Shown here piece after piece: positions 8,041-17,718 of a stretch of 64,000 nt of DNA. The position numbers were made by a program, and so were the translations under genes. The notes beneath the pieces are model-generated. The model searched no databases and was not told the origin of the DNA. It was given only the letters and a program-made list of their open reading frames with translations. The stretch lies in the NCBI GenBank assembly GCA_049487715.1, contig CP150551.1, positions 1 through 64,000 of the forward strand. The letters run 5' to 3'. How positions within the stretch are numbered: position 1 is the stretch's first letter; each line of letters starts with the position of its first letter. This DNA is from Pycnococcus provasolii (Eukaryota; Chlorophyta; Pseudoscourfieldiophyceae; Pseudoscourfieldiales).

Positions 8041-9711
8041 ATGCGCGCACGCCGAACGTCTCCAGCGGCGTCTGCCAAGCTGCGCAGTGACGACGACGAG
8101 ACGCAATTACTGGACAGCAGCACCCAGGCTTCAGAACCAACAGCTCCCAAGGATGGCGACGCACCCACGTTCCGTCGCACGCGCTCGGTGATTGTGCGCT
8201 TCACGTGCCTGGTGTACGTCGTCGCATTCGGAGTGGCCGCGCAGCAAAACACAGCTCTCATAGGAGAAGACGGGCTTCTTAGCGCCAAGTCTTACCTGAA
8301 ACGTGTGAAAGAGCACTTCGGAGCGCCTGAATGCTACGAACGCGTGCCAACGCTGCTTTGGCTCGTGCCTGGCTCGCCAGACACCTTGAGCGACTCACAC
8401 CTGCAAGCGCTCGCAGCCCTAGGTGTCGTCCTTGCAGGGATACCTCTCTGTCGTGGTAGTGCGAACATGGTGCATCTCCTTCTACTTGCGGCGATCCAGA
8501 GATCCTTGCTTGAAGTCGGACAAACCTTCTACTCGTTTGGCTGGGAGACGCAGCTCTTCGAAACGGGCATTCTCGTCTCTCTGCTTTGCCCGGTTCTCGA
8601 CGCTTCGCCGTCAACGTCGCACAAGCCACCGGCCACGACGCTTTACGCGCTTCGCTGGCTTTTGTTTCGCATAATGCTTGGAGCTGGTCTCATCAAGTGG
8701 CGTGGGGATGCGTGCTGGAGAGACTTGACCTGCATGCAATATCACTACGAAACACAGCCTGTTCCAGGTCCTCTCTCTTGGTATTTTCATCACACGCCAG
8801 AAGCATTTCACGCGTTTGAAGTTATCGTTAATCATGTCGTCGAGCTTGGCGCACCTTGGATGCTGTTGATACCGCTGACAAGGTATCGTTGGGCGACTTG
8901 GCTGACAAGAATAGGAGGTGCTCTGCAGGTGCTGTTCCAATGCACGCTGATCTTGAGTGGGAATCTCAGCTTCCTAAATTGGCTGACGATCATCCCTGCT
9001 CTCAGCTGCTTCGACGACAGCTGCTGGCCAAGTGTGTTTAGCGTCGCGTCGTCTCATACCGACGTGCCGAAGCGAGCGCGTGAGCGAGCCATGGCCACTA
9101 CGCGCACGATCTTCGACTGGACCGTATTCACCTTCATCGCGTGGTTGTCCGTTCCTGTCGTTTCCAATCTCATCAGCGAACACCAGGCGATGAACACATC
9201 GTTTGATAACCTCAAGCTCGTCAATACCTACGGCGCTTTCGGGAGCATTACGAAAGTGCGCCACGAGGTTGTGGTTATGGGCACGCGCGATTCGAATCCA
9301 GCTGATGATGCCGCGCACTGGGAAGAGTACGAATTTAACGTGAAGCCGAATGACGTGTCACGACAGCCGCCGTGGATAACCCCTTGGCATTATCGACTAG
9401 ACTGGCTGATGTGGTTCGCAGCGTTCGGAAGTCCTTCGCAGCATCCGTGGCTTGTTCATCTCGTTCTCAAGCTTTTGAAGGGTGATAAGGCGATCGGAGA
9501 CTTACTCAGACGTGACCCGTTTGTTGGTGGCGAACCGCCCAAGTTCATCAAGGCTGACTTGTATTTGTACAAGTACACTCCAAGGAATAGTAGCAGCGCA
9601 CAAAACAAATGGTGGACTCGCAAGTACGAGCGCGAGTACTTACCAACACTCTCGCTCCAGCAGGAGGACGGTGCAGTTCGTTGGCTCCGAAATCACGGGG
9701 TATCCGCATGA
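8041..9711 (+). CDS. Lipase maturation factor family membrane protein
   Basis: 556 residues from the first in-frame ATG; the frame is open 58 codons further upstream but only through a GTG. LMF1/LMF2 are endoplasmic-reticulum polytopic proteins needed for folding of secreted dimeric lipases. Diagnostic blocks are present: LLFRIMLGAGLIKWRGDACW, then LTCMQYHYETQPVPGPLSWY and FHHTPEAFHAFEVIVNHVVE. Near the C terminus the DUF1222-type part appears: YEFNVKPNDVSRQPPWITPW, RLDWLMWFAAFG and KADLYLYKYT. Several hydrophobic helices fill residues 50-420. The length matches the family. The start is close behind the stop of the RING-CH gene on the same strand. Confidence 0.92.
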   Translation: MRARRTSPAASAKLRSDDDETQLLDSSTQASEPTAPKDGDAPTFRRTRSVIVRFTCLVYVVAFGVAAQQNTALIGEDGLLSAKSYLKRVKEHFGAPECYERVPTLLWLVPGSPDTLSDSHLQALAALGVVLAGIPLCRGSANMVHLLLLAAIQRSLLEVGQTFYSFGWETQLFETGILVSLLCPVLDASPSTSHKPPATTLYALRWLLFRIMLGAGLIKWRGDACWRDLTCMQYHYETQPVPGPLSWYFHHTPEAFHAFEVIVNHVVELGAPWMLLIPLTRYRWATWLTRIGGALQVLFQCTLILSGNLSFLNWLTIIPALSCFDDSCWPSVFSVASSHTDVPKRARERAMATTRTIFDWTVFTFIAWLSVPVVSNLISEHQAMNTSFDNLKLVNTYGAFGSITKVRHEVVVMGTRDSNPADDAAHWEEYEFNVKPNDVSRQPPWITPWHYRLDWLMWFAAFGSPSQHPWLVHLVLKLLKGDKAIGDLLRRDPFVGGEPPKFIKADLYLYKYTPRNSSSAQNKWWTRKYEREYLPTLSLQQEDGAVRWLRNHGVSA

Positions 9712-9774
9712 GTATTGTGTGCTTTTGTCGTTTGTAAATTTATCTGATTTTACACGTATCACCGACGGTCGGAA

Positions 9775-10302
9775 TTACAGTGATCCACTATCAAGCGTGA
9801 GCACCTTGGGTGCACTAGCATCCAATAAGGCCAGCACACCAACGTTGAACGCGGCATCCGCGGCGTCCGCGGCGGTGGCAATATCCAAGCTCGTGGCGGT
9901 TCCACCCTCCGCCGCGATGGCGCACCGCTCGATCGCGGCAACGCAGGCGCTCAGCTCCCTCAGCTTGTCTTCACGCTCTTCTGAGACGAGCAGACGCACC
10001 TTGTCGTGTATCTGGTTCGCATCCGCCTCAGCCTTCTCGTCCGCAAGCACCTTAGCCTGCTCAAGTGCCTCCTTTTCCGCATCCTGAGCTCTCTTGAGTT
10101 GTCTAGGGCTGGTCAGCATTTCGATGTTGCGTCTCCTCTCGTCGAGGTCGACTTTCGTCTGTCGGAGCCTTTCCGTGAATTCTCTCAGCTCGTCGTTGGA
10201 CGCCTGCAGAGCTTCCGTTGTCTCGACGACGACGAGCGCCTCGCGCAACCTTGCGTTCTCCGCCTTGAGTCTTGCGGCCGTGACTAGCCGCTCTGGCGCC
10301 AT
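9775..10302 (-). CDS. Small coiled-coil protein, unrecognised
   Basis: 175 residues from an ATG. Residues about 8-110 are strongly heptad-like and rich in Glu, Arg, Ala and Leu; the last 50 residues are Ala-rich with little charge. No zinc finger, membrane helix or signal peptide is seen. The pattern of a long N-terminal helix pair faintly recalls Mod(r)/VPS37 proteins, but no diagnostic residues support it. It lies tail to tail with the LMF gene, 63 bp apart. The steady codon use and clean frame make a real gene likely. Confidence 0.6.
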   Translation of the reverse strand: MAPERLVTAARLKAENARLREALVVVETTEALQASNDELREFTERLRQTKVDLDERRRNIEMLTSPRQLKRAQDAEKEALEQAKVLADEKAEADANQIHDKVRLLVSEEREDKLRELSACVAAIERCAIAAEGGTATSLDIATAADAADAAFNVGVLALLDASAPKVLTLDSGSL

Positions 10303-11008
10303 GCGTGAGTTATTGCAAGAGCGAGAGCTAGACTAAACTTAGGCTCCCAAGGTGAAATCAGCGTTCAAGGGCTGGTTGACTTGGGCAAGGCCGCACAACA
10401 AGAGGGAAGGAAGGAGGGGCGTACTGTACTTCGGTACTAATACCAACTAGCCTGACCGTCTTTCGTAGCGGGAATGGGACTCGTCGTGCTCGGCGTCGGT
10501 GCGTGCGAGGGGTGGTGGGCTCATCCTCAGCTCTCGCTCACCCTCTCTCGTTCTCGTTCTCTTGGAAAACGGGCGGAATGCGAGGGGAAAACAACCCGAA
10601 AAAACTCCCTCCCTTCCTCTTTTGAGTGGTCTGTTCCAGTGGTGGATAACTTTTAATCCCCCTCCCCTTCTCCCCTTCTCCTTCCCCGCCCAACCTCGCA
10701 CCAGGTAAGGCGGCGGCGTGGAGTGGCTCCCACCCACCCCTCCCATCACCGCTCGCATCACTGCTCGCACTTACGCCACAAAACACGCGCACCAACCAAC
10801 CAACCAACCAACCAACCAACCGCCTCCTAAGTCGTGTCGTGTGCTGCAAGACGTACCTTCGCAGCAACTCGCAGTAACAACGTTCGCGAGCAAGGCGCAA
10901 AACGCGGCGTGCTCCGCTTTTGGGGCATCCGCTGCCATCGCTGGAGGCGCTCGAAGGTTCCTCGCCTGGTACGCCGTGCCACTCACGTGGAAATCTTCCA
11001 CCTCAGCT
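10303..11008. promoter_or_regulatory. Divergent upstream region with possible 5' UTR intron
   Basis: About 700 bp between the starts of the coiled-coil gene and TRM1. A consensus donor CAG/GTAAGG occurs at about 10702 on the TRM1 strand, so a 5' leader intron is possible. The frame of TRM1 is open back to 10718 but without an ATG. Confidence 0.3.
10791..10820. repeat. (CCAA)n tetranucleotide repeat
   Basis: Seven perfect ACCA/CCAA units upstream of TRM1. If translated from the upstream open frame they would give a Gln-Pro-Thr-Asn run, which argues against that extension being coding. Confidence 0.85.
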
Positions 11009-12871
11009 ATGACCCCGGGGACGACGACGCCGGGAGCGGTCACGCACGCGCCGGCGGACGACGCCGTGACTGAGACGCAACAGCCTGCTCCTGCGCCGGT
11101 GGAGGTGAAGGAGGGACTCGCGCGCGTGCTCATACCAGAGGGGAACAAGGTGTTCTACAACAAGGCGCAGGTGAACAACCGAGACCTCTCCGTTGCCGCG
11201 CTGAGGTGCTTCGCGCGCACTCGAGAGGAAGAGTGGCACGCGGGAACCAGCAGTGCGGCAAAACGCGCGTCGCGATTTGCCGCGGGTGATGCCAAGAACA
11301 GGGCGCTGGAAGAAACCCCGGACTTGGAGGAGGAGGCTGCTCTGTCGATTGGAAAGGAACGGATGGATGCTGTGCTCGCCGCACCACCGCCACCAATGAG
11401 CGTCATCGAGGCGATGGCCGCGTCAGGCTTGCGCTCGATACGATATGCGAAGGAAGTGCGCGACGTTGGCAGCATCGTCGCCACGGAGCTCGTGCCCACG
11501 GCGGCGGAGTCGATTGCCGAAAATGCGACGCTCAGCGGCGTGTCGCTTCGGCCGCCGAGGGAAGATGGACAGCCACGTGGCGCTCTTGATGACCCAGAGA
11601 AAATGACGCAAGAGTCTAAGCGTGAGGCGTTCATTGACGTGCGCACGGCTGATTGCCGTTTGGCCATGCTCGCGCACAACGCCGCGTTCGACGTCGTCGA
11701 CCTCGATCCATACGGGTCACCCGCGCCATTCTTGGACAGCGCGGTGCAGGCGGTCTCCGACAATGGTCTGCTGTGCGTGACGGCAACCGACATGGCTGTG
11801 CTGTGCGGCAACAATGCGGAGGTTTGCTGGAGCAAGTACGGCAGTTACCCAATTCACCGGCGATCCATCTGCCATGAGATGGCAATTCGCATCCTTCTCC
11901 ACAGCATTGCGTCGCATGCGGCACGCTACAAGCGCGTCATCGAGCCTCTGCTCTGTGTTTCGATGGATTTCTACCTTCGGTGCTTCATTCGCGTTCGCAC
12001 GAGCGCGGCGGATGTGAAGCTTAATGCAAACAGCCTAAGCTACGTCTACTACAGTTCCAGCTGCGATGCATTTCACATGTCGCCAGTTGGGCGTATTTTG
12101 AACCGCACGTCCGCCGGCGGCGGCGGCGATGCAAATGACGAAGACGCGAACGATGCCATCGCGGAAGGTGGGGCTGCAGGTAGCCGAGGTGGTCCAGGAC
12201 GCGGTGCAAACAAATATGCCTCGGGTTTGGCGGGACCACATGTGTGCGAGGAGACCGGCTCGCGCACGCTCGTGGGTGGTCCCATTTGGAACGGACCAAT
12301 CCACAACATGAAATTCGTGCGTTCCGTGCTCGACGAGCTGAAGCGCGATCGGCGCAACTTTGCAGCATTCGAAAAGCTGCACGGATTGCTTACGGTGGTT
12401 CAAGAGGAGCTTCCCGATGCTCCTCTGCACGTCGATATGCACGCCATGGCGACGTTCCTGAAGTGCACCCCACCGTCTCAGACGACGTTCAAGTCCGCTC
12501 TGGTGAATGCGGGATATCGCGTCAGCGGAACCCACAGCAACCCGCTGGCGGTGAAGACGGATGCGCCGACGAGCGTGACGTGGGATATCATGCGTGCTTG
12601 GGTTGCGGAGCATCCAATCCAAAAACCTCATCCTGAGAATTCTCCCGCGTACCGAATGCTGGAAAAGGAGCAGAAGACAGAAGTTTCCTTCTTCCGTCGA
12701 TCGGAGGCTATGTCAGATGCGAAGAAGAAAAATGTCACGCGCTTCGTTCAGAATCCTGCGCATTGGGGGCCGCAGAGAGCAGCATCGACGAGGGCCAAGC
12801 GCACGAACGATGATGCGCCTTCCACCGAGCGCGATCCCAAGGCGGCTCGAGTCGCCGCGTCAGCAGAGTAG
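11009..12871 (+). CDS. TRM1: tRNA (guanine26-N2)-dimethyltransferase
   Basis: 620 residues from the first in-frame ATG. TRM1 uses S-adenosylmethionine to make m2,2G at position 26 of tRNAs in nucleus/cytosol and organelles. Family blocks in order: VFYNKAQVNNRDLSVAALRC, VIEAMAASGLRSIRYAKEV (SAM site), FDVVDLDPYGSPAPFLDSAV (catalytic DPYGS motif), ATDMAVLCG, KYGSYPIHRRSICHEMAIRI, and a C-terminal domain with PIWNGPIHN. An insertion of about 50 residues rich in Gly, Asp and Glu sits between the catalytic and C-terminal domains (near 12110-12210). The C-terminal tail is basic (KRTNDDAP, KAAR), a possible nuclear signal. The exact start is the only weak point. Confidence 0.95.
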   Translation: MTPGTTTPGAVTHAPADDAVTETQQPAPAPVEVKEGLARVLIPEGNKVFYNKAQVNNRDLSVAALRCFARTREEEWHAGTSSAAKRASRFAAGDAKNRALEETPDLEEEAALSIGKERMDAVLAAPPPPMSVIEAMAASGLRSIRYAKEVRDVGSIVATELVPTAAESIAENATLSGVSLRPPREDGQPRGALDDPEKMTQESKREAFIDVRTADCRLAMLAHNAAFDVVDLDPYGSPAPFLDSAVQAVSDNGLLCVTATDMAVLCGNNAEVCWSKYGSYPIHRRSICHEMAIRILLHSIASHAARYKRVIEPLLCVSMDFYLRCFIRVRTSAADVKLNANSLSYVYYSSSCDAFHMSPVGRILNRTSAGGGGDANDEDANDAIAEGGAAGSRGGPGRGANKYASGLAGPHVCEETGSRTLVGGPIWNGPIHNMKFVRSVLDELKRDRRNFAAFEKLHGLLTVVQEELPDAPLHVDMHAMATFLKCTPPSQTTFKSALVNAGYRVSGTHSNPLAVKTDAPTSVTWDIMRAWVAEHPIQKPHPENSPAYRMLEKEQKTEVSFFRRSEAMSDAKKKNVTRFVQNPAHWGPQRAASTRAKRTNDDAPSTERDPKAARVAASAE

Positions 12872-13066
12872 CATTAATCTAAGACGATTTTTATGTGTAA
12901 CCTTTCCTTTTTTCGCTCGTTTGGTTTGCCAACCATTGATCGCAGGGTTGAGGTTAGGGATAGGATTAGAAAAAGGTAAGGGGGAAAAAAAAGAGAAAAA
13001 GAAAAAAGAAAGTAAAGGAAAGCACTACAAATCGAGCAGCCGCTCATACGCCAATCATGTCAAGTG

Positions 13067-14551
13067 TCAACCGAACATATTGAACATGTTCGATGCGTAC
13101 GCCATCGGCTGCACGTCAGGATGCCAAACGGCGTCAAACTGCGTGAAGTTAGGCTTCATTTCAGGCATCGAGAAGTGAATGAAAGCAGCCTTGTTCTCCG
13201 CGGAGTCGACGTAGTTCGGCGCGGAGAAAATGGTGATGCAACGACCGAAGTGATCCACCTCGTATCCCTCGTCCTTCACCTCGTGGCTGCGCACGAGCAG
13301 ATCGAGGCCGTTGTTGTCGAGGAAGCGCGCGGTGACATCGCTTCCGAATTGGACGCCGACGCCGCGCTTCGACGCCTCGCGTCCCCTGCTATCGTCGCCC
13401 GACTGCGGATCGGACCAGAGGAGCTCGGTGAAGATGCCCTCGTCCGGCGGCTCCGAGAAACGATCTATCGCGCGAATCTCGTCGAGAGTCACGTCGTCAC
13501 GGCTGAACAGGCCACCGTGGCACACGAAAACACGGCCATGCAGCGTGTAAGCGAGAGGAAGCGCTTGGAACACCTCGCGGAACACGTCAAGCATCAAGTC
13601 TGTGTACTTGTGCTTCACCTCGCCGTCAAACCCATAGAGGCGATTCATGCCCTTCGTTTCGTGGTTGCCACGCGTGAGGTGCATGCTGTCTGGGTAGACA
13701 ACCTTCCAAGCAAGTAGGGTCATGATCACCTCGCAGCTCCACGAGCCGCGGTCGACAAAGTCGCCGTTGAACAGGTACGGATTCGTCGGGGACGGTTCGC
13801 CGTTCATTTCGAAGATGTTCAGCAGGTCGTAGAACTGCCCGTGCGTGTCGCCGCATACGGTGATCCCGTGTGCGCCATCCTCAGGAAGTCTGACGTCAAC
13901 AAGGGAGGGCAATGCCATGAGAATTTTTCTCGCCTCAAGCAGGATCTGGAACGCGAATCGGCGGTGCAGAAGCTTCTGGTCTCTGAAGCCAGCCATCATC
14001 TGCCTGACAAACTCCGGCGTTGCGCGGTACGTCTCGCCATCCTCCGCAAACTCCATGCGAGGTCCGTCGTAGGACGAGTCCACAGCCATGGTGTCGAGGT
14101 CGATCGTATCACTCGCGGGCACGATCACCTCCTCAGGCCCGCCGATGGCGAGCTCGAAGTTGATCCTTCGCACCTCCTTTTCGCACTCTGCAAGCTTTTT
14201 GCGCGCGTCGGGATCCTTTGGGTTGGCGCGCGCCACCTGCTTGAAGTCCTTGAGCGCAAGCTTGAACTTTCCCATGAGCATGTTTGCGCTTCCTCGCCGG
14301 TAGTACCCCTTTGCGTACGTGGGGTCGATCCTGATCGCCTCCGTGGCATCCGCGACGGCGCTTCCGAGCTCCTCGAGTCTGATGTGCGCGAACGCCCTGT
14401 TTGCGAAGTAGACGGCGTTGTTGGCGTTGAGCTGGATCGCCCTGTCGTACGCCTCGAGCGCCTTTGCGTAGTGTTTTTGCTGGAAGAGCGCGTTCGCCTC
14501 CGCCTTGGCCGCCTCCGCGCCTGCGGCGTCGACTACGCCATCCGTCTCCAT
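13067..14551 (-). CDS. PP5: Serine/threonine protein phosphatase 5 (TPR-PPP)
   Basis: 494 residues from the first ATG; an open upstream extension has only a GTG. Human PP5 has 499 residues, so the length fits. Residues about 8-115 form three tetratricopeptide repeats (ALFQQKHYAKALEAYDRAIQ, then AYFANRAFAHIRLEELGSAV-like and KGYYRRGSANMLMGKFKLAL), which bind Hsp90. The linker leads to a PPP catalytic domain with GDTHGQ, GDFVDRG, GNHE, LLWSDPQ, RSHEVKDEGYEVDH and FSAPNYVD, giving all metal ligands. The C-terminal helix ends in MAYASNMFNMFG, as in the autoinhibitory tail. Telomere-like repeats lie 87 bp upstream of the start. Confidence 0.97.
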   Translation of the reverse strand: METDGVVDAAGAEAAKAEANALFQQKHYAKALEAYDRAIQLNANNAVYFANRAFAHIRLEELGSAVADATEAIRIDPTYAKGYYRRGSANMLMGKFKLALKDFKQVARANPKDPDARKKLAECEKEVRRINFELAIGGPEEVIVPASDTIDLDTMAVDSSYDGPRMEFAEDGETYRATPEFVRQMMAGFRDQKLLHRRFAFQILLEARKILMALPSLVDVRLPEDGAHGITVCGDTHGQFYDLLNIFEMNGEPSPTNPYLFNGDFVDRGSWSCEVIMTLLAWKVVYPDSMHLTRGNHETKGMNRLYGFDGEVKHKYTDLMLDVFREVFQALPLAYTLHGRVFVCHGGLFSRDDVTLDEIRAIDRFSEPPDEGIFTELLWSDPQSGDDSRGREASKRGVGVQFGSDVTARFLDNNGLDLLVRSHEVKDEGYEVDHFGRCITIFSAPNYVDSAENKAAFIHFSMPEMKPNFTQFDAVWHPDVQPMAYASNMFNMFG

Positions 14552-14637
14552 CTGAGGTGCGGAAAACGAGGGTGGGAATGGAATGGATTGGGAGGAGAGG
14601 GGGGTCGGCGCCGCCACGACAAAAAAAATCCACGAGA

Positions 14638-14678
14638 ACCCCTAACCCTAACCCTAACACTAACCCTAACCCTAACCG
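14638..14678. repeat. Short interstitial telomere-like repeat upstream of PP5
   Basis: Six CCCTAA-type units (one is CACTAA) in the short region between PP5 and the Mpv17-like gene. They resemble the AACCCTAA telo-box seen in plant promoters; a regulatory role here is inference. Confidence 0.8.
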
Positions 14679-14756
14679 GTGAGGGGCGGGTTACACGGGT
14701 CCGATTACCATATACATACGTGTTACGTGTACAAAGCAATAACAAATTCTGAGCCC

Positions 14757-15407
14757 TCATCGATGCGACAAGGTCATACCTGGAACGCGTAGAACGGCGG
14801 CGGCGACGTGCCAACGCGTGTTCGCACGACGCGCCATCTCCGCCTCCTCAAGTTTCTTGGCGATGAGGCTCTGTATGATGGTCCATACCACGCCGCAGCA
14901 GTTGAACGTAGGTATTTGCAGTTCGTCTCTCATGCTGAGACCCAACCAAGTTGCTGGAATCCAGTACGCAAAGCTGGCTCTCGTGCACGGCCAGATTTGC
15001 ACGCGCATATTCTTGACTGCGTCCTCAAGTGACTTGCCGCCGATGAGGCCGTGCACGATGAAGAAGACCGCTGTGTAGAACACGCCAAACGTTAGCTGGT
15101 CGAGCGCCGCCTTGGCGAGCACGTCGAGCGGTTGCGGGAGTAGATTTATGGGCGTTAGGCTTGTTAAGGTTGCCAAACCTCCCATGCTGTACCACGGCTG
15201 GCAGATTGGCGTGTCGAAGAACGCCGCGAAGGCGGCGTACTGCCTGACTTGTATCCAGTCGATGGCGGCCACGCCTCTTATTTTCTGGCTGATGAGCACA
15301 GCGAACGTCTTAAGCACGGCGCCGGTGATGCCCTTGGTGACGAACGGCCATGTCGCGAGGTAGTGCAGGTATGCGACCCACACTATCGCGAGTGAGACGG
15401 CCGTCAT
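14757..15407 (-). CDS. Mpv17/PMP22 family membrane protein
   Basis: 216 residues from an ATG, the usual size for the family. Proteins of this family sit in peroxisomal, mitochondrial inner or plastid membranes as small channels. The visible pattern is four hydrophobic segments with CQPWYSMG after helix two, KAALDQLTFGVFYTAVFF in the middle, and DAVKNMRVQIWPCTRASFAYWIPA-like sequence, corresponding to the family's D-Q, (V/I)WP and N-F-x-x-x-P positions. The usual final W-x-x-Y-L-S is represented by GVVWTIIQSLIAKK. The target membrane cannot be read from the sequence. Confidence 0.75.
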   Translation of the reverse strand: MTAVSLAIVWVAYLHYLATWPFVTKGITGAVLKTFAVLISQKIRGVAAIDWIQVRQYAAFAAFFDTPICQPWYSMGGLATLTSLTPINLLPQPLDVLAKAALDQLTFGVFYTAVFFIVHGLIGGKSLEDAVKNMRVQIWPCTRASFAYWIPATWLGLSMRDELQIPTFNCCGVVWTIIQSLIAKKLEEAEMARRANTRWHVAAAVLRVPGMTLSHR

Positions 15408-15745
15408 TTCTGCGAGCTTGTGGTTGGTGCGAGCTGTGCGCGTGCACTGTGTGAGCTGCGAAGGGCGAAGCGAAACCTGAAAAGCCTGAAAGGTAAAATC
15501 CCGCCCGGACGCTTATCCTTCGGGACCCCTCTCTTGATCTGTGCATCTGATAGGAAGTAAAATCGTGCCCCCCATGTTTTCCCTTCGGTGCTCCTCCTCT
15601 CACTTCTCCTCGGCGAACCCCGATTTATTTTTCTCGCCAGACGGTTATCTCCGCCTGCCTGCGATATCGATGGACGACGCCGCCAACTACGTGCACGCCA
15701 CCACCGTCGCGCACAGGGCGAGGGTCAGGAAGCAAAGGCAAAGCG

Positions 15746-17551
15746 ATGACGCAGTTCCTCGACAACGTTGTCAAGCTCAACAAGTGCCCCGCCAAACTCA
15801 ACGACAAGGTGCAGCAGCTCGTCGAGAAGAACGATGTCAACGAGCACGGCGCTGTGCGCGTCCTAACGCAACAGGAGGAGCACGAAGAGGCGACGACGTC
15901 ATCTGCTCGCCCCATTGATGACGATTGCTTCGTCGCACTGCACATGCACTGCGTGTCTGCAGATGATGCGCAGAACGTGCTCTTCACCACCGTCAAGGAA
16001 CAGGGAGGGTGCGGCGTACCCTTGCCGTGCGTCACGGGGGAAACGTGTGACGCACGCATCTTCCGAGGCATCAGGGTGGCCATGAAGAGAGGGTGGATCG
16101 AGGACGCGAAGCCGGTGCGACTGTACTTGCGCGACGACTACGCATACGGGCAAAAGGCGTTCCCGCTCGATAGACCGCCTGAGCTGCGCAGAGGAGACGG
16201 CGTGTACGTCGACGTCGTCGCCACCGTGTACGAAGGAGAGGCGCGCACGGTGGACAATAACGCGCACGTCGTCAAGAGAGTCCTCGAGGAGGGTGACGGG
16301 TGGGAGACTCCGCGTGCGCCGTTCGTGATCTGGCTGACGGTTGGTGCGACAGTCGGCGCGCAGACGTTCGCCACAGCCTCCGAGGAGCCTAAGCAGTTCA
16401 CCGTCGGAGATGGAACGCTTCCCCCCGCGCTCGAGAAGGCTGTTTGTGCGATGCGCGTGGGTGAACGAGCGAACGTCGTGGTCACGGACATGACGCAGCT
16501 CGCGGAGGGCATCGATAGCCTTCGGCCGCCGCCGTCGGAATTGGCGGCACCAGCCACCGCACCACGACCTCCCGCGCCGACGTGCGCGGTGACGTACAAC
16601 GTCAAGCTGTGGCGAATGGTGCAGGTGCGCGACATGACGGGGGATGGATCCGTCACGAAGCGGCGTGAGGTGGATGGTGTGGGGCACTTTCCTGGTGACT
16701 GCCCTCTCGAAGACTCCGTCGTTCGTGTTCGATACAAGGCGGTGGCTGGAGATGGATGCACCATTCTCGAGCAACGCGGCGGCGTGGACGGCGATGCCGC
16801 CGACACGCCTTTCGAGATCCGAACGGGAATGGGCGAGTGCTGCGAGGCTATTGACATGTCTGTGAGGCTCATGCTTCCGGGGGAAACGTCAGTCGTCACT
16901 TCCACGGCGAAGTATGCCTACGATTCGCTCGCGGAAGATGTTCGGCCGGCTGGCTGGCAAGGCCTTCGCGATGCAGGACGCGTCACGTTCACCGTGCAAA
17001 TGGTCGACTTTGAGAAGAACGTCAACTGGCACAATGCGCCGCTTTCCGTGCTGCGCGCGGATGCGCTTCGAATCAAGGCGCAAGGAAATACGCTCTACAC
17101 AAGTGGTGACGTATCCCGAGCGAGGGAAAAGTACGCGCGCGCTCTGCGCCTCCTGTCGAACCTGCGACATGTTCCGCCAAAGGACGCGGAAGATATTGCA
17201 AGGAGCGTTATGGTGCCGCTGCAGCTTAACATTGCAGCTTGCGCGATGAAGCAAGGCGAGTGGCACTTGATGAAGAAGCACTGCGAAAGTGTGCTCGATA
17301 TCGACGAAACGAACTACAAGGCGCGACTGCGACGTGCCGCTGCTTCGATGCACATTGGCGAGCATGCCAGCGCGCGAAAGTTGCTTCAGGAATTGCTCGA
17401 CTCGCTCGACGCCGACGGTGTGACGGACAGCAAAATTCTTGACAGTCGAGCTAAGGAGGTGCGCGCAGAGCTCGCGAAGCTCGACGCACGCGTCGCTCGC
17501 CACAAGGCGAAGGAGAGAGGCATGGCGGGTCGTATGTTCAACTCCAGTTAA
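15746..17551 (+). CDS. PASTICCINO1-like FKBP-TPR immunophilin
   Basis: 601 residues from an ATG. The protein has two or three degenerate FKBP-type modules (about residues 40-130, 130-270 and 295-400), the second with the typical end ALEKAVCAMRVGERANVVV, and the third with VRVRYKAVAGDG followed by CCEAIDMSVRLMLPGETSVV and VTFTVQMVDFEKN. Three TPR repeats follow at about residues 425-560 (ALRIKAQGNTLYTSGDVSRA, LNIAACAMKQGEWHLMKKHC, YKARLRRAAASMHIGEHASA), then a basic tail. This domain order matches plant PAS1/FKBP72, which scaffolds the ER very-long-chain fatty acid elongase. The isomerase residues are poorly kept, so a scaffold role is more likely than catalysis. Confidence 0.8.
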   Translation: MTQFLDNVVKLNKCPAKLNDKVQQLVEKNDVNEHGAVRVLTQQEEHEEATTSSARPIDDDCFVALHMHCVSADDAQNVLFTTVKEQGGCGVPLPCVTGETCDARIFRGIRVAMKRGWIEDAKPVRLYLRDDYAYGQKAFPLDRPPELRRGDGVYVDVVATVYEGEARTVDNNAHVVKRVLEEGDGWETPRAPFVIWLTVGATVGAQTFATASEEPKQFTVGDGTLPPALEKAVCAMRVGERANVVVTDMTQLAEGIDSLRPPPSELAAPATAPRPPAPTCAVTYNVKLWRMVQVRDMTGDGSVTKRREVDGVGHFPGDCPLEDSVVRVRYKAVAGDGCTILEQRGGVDGDAADTPFEIRTGMGECCEAIDMSVRLMLPGETSVVTSTAKYAYDSLAEDVRPAGWQGLRDAGRVTFTVQMVDFEKNVNWHNAPLSVLRADALRIKAQGNTLYTSGDVSRAREKYARALRLLSNLRHVPPKDAEDIARSVMVPLQLNIAACAMKQGEWHLMKKHCESVLDIDETNYKARLRRAAASMHIGEHASARKLLQELLDSLDADGVTDSKILDSRAKEVRAELAKLDARVARHKAKERGMAGRMFNSS

Positions 17552-17647
17552 ACTGTTGTGTAAAATAAAATACCGTTGCTGGTACACGCTTTTTCTCTTC
17601 CCTTCCCACCCAATCAAAAACGCGCCGCAAATTCTTTTCTTGCGATT

Positions 17648-17664
17648 CCTAACCCTAACCCTAA
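17648..17664. repeat. Telomere-like repeat before small basic-protein gene
   Basis: Two and a half CCTAACCCTAA units, 55 bp upstream of the next ATG; same C-rich orientation as the copy upstream of PP5. Confidence 0.6.
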
Positions 17665-17718
17665 TCGCCCCCTCCCCCCTCCCCACACACACTCAGAGGG
17701 TCATACTAAAGAAAGTCC

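Noticed and set aside
9775-10302. VPS37/Mod(r) ESCRT-I subunit
   Set aside because: Only a general coiled-coil resemblance; no diagnostic residues.
10718-11008. 97-residue N-terminal extension of TRM1
   Set aside because: It begins at GTG, includes a (CCAA)n repeat, and follows a splice-donor-like site; the first ATG is at 11009.
14552-14617. 22-residue extension of PP5
   Set aside because: Starts at GTG; the ATG at 14551 gives the normal family length.
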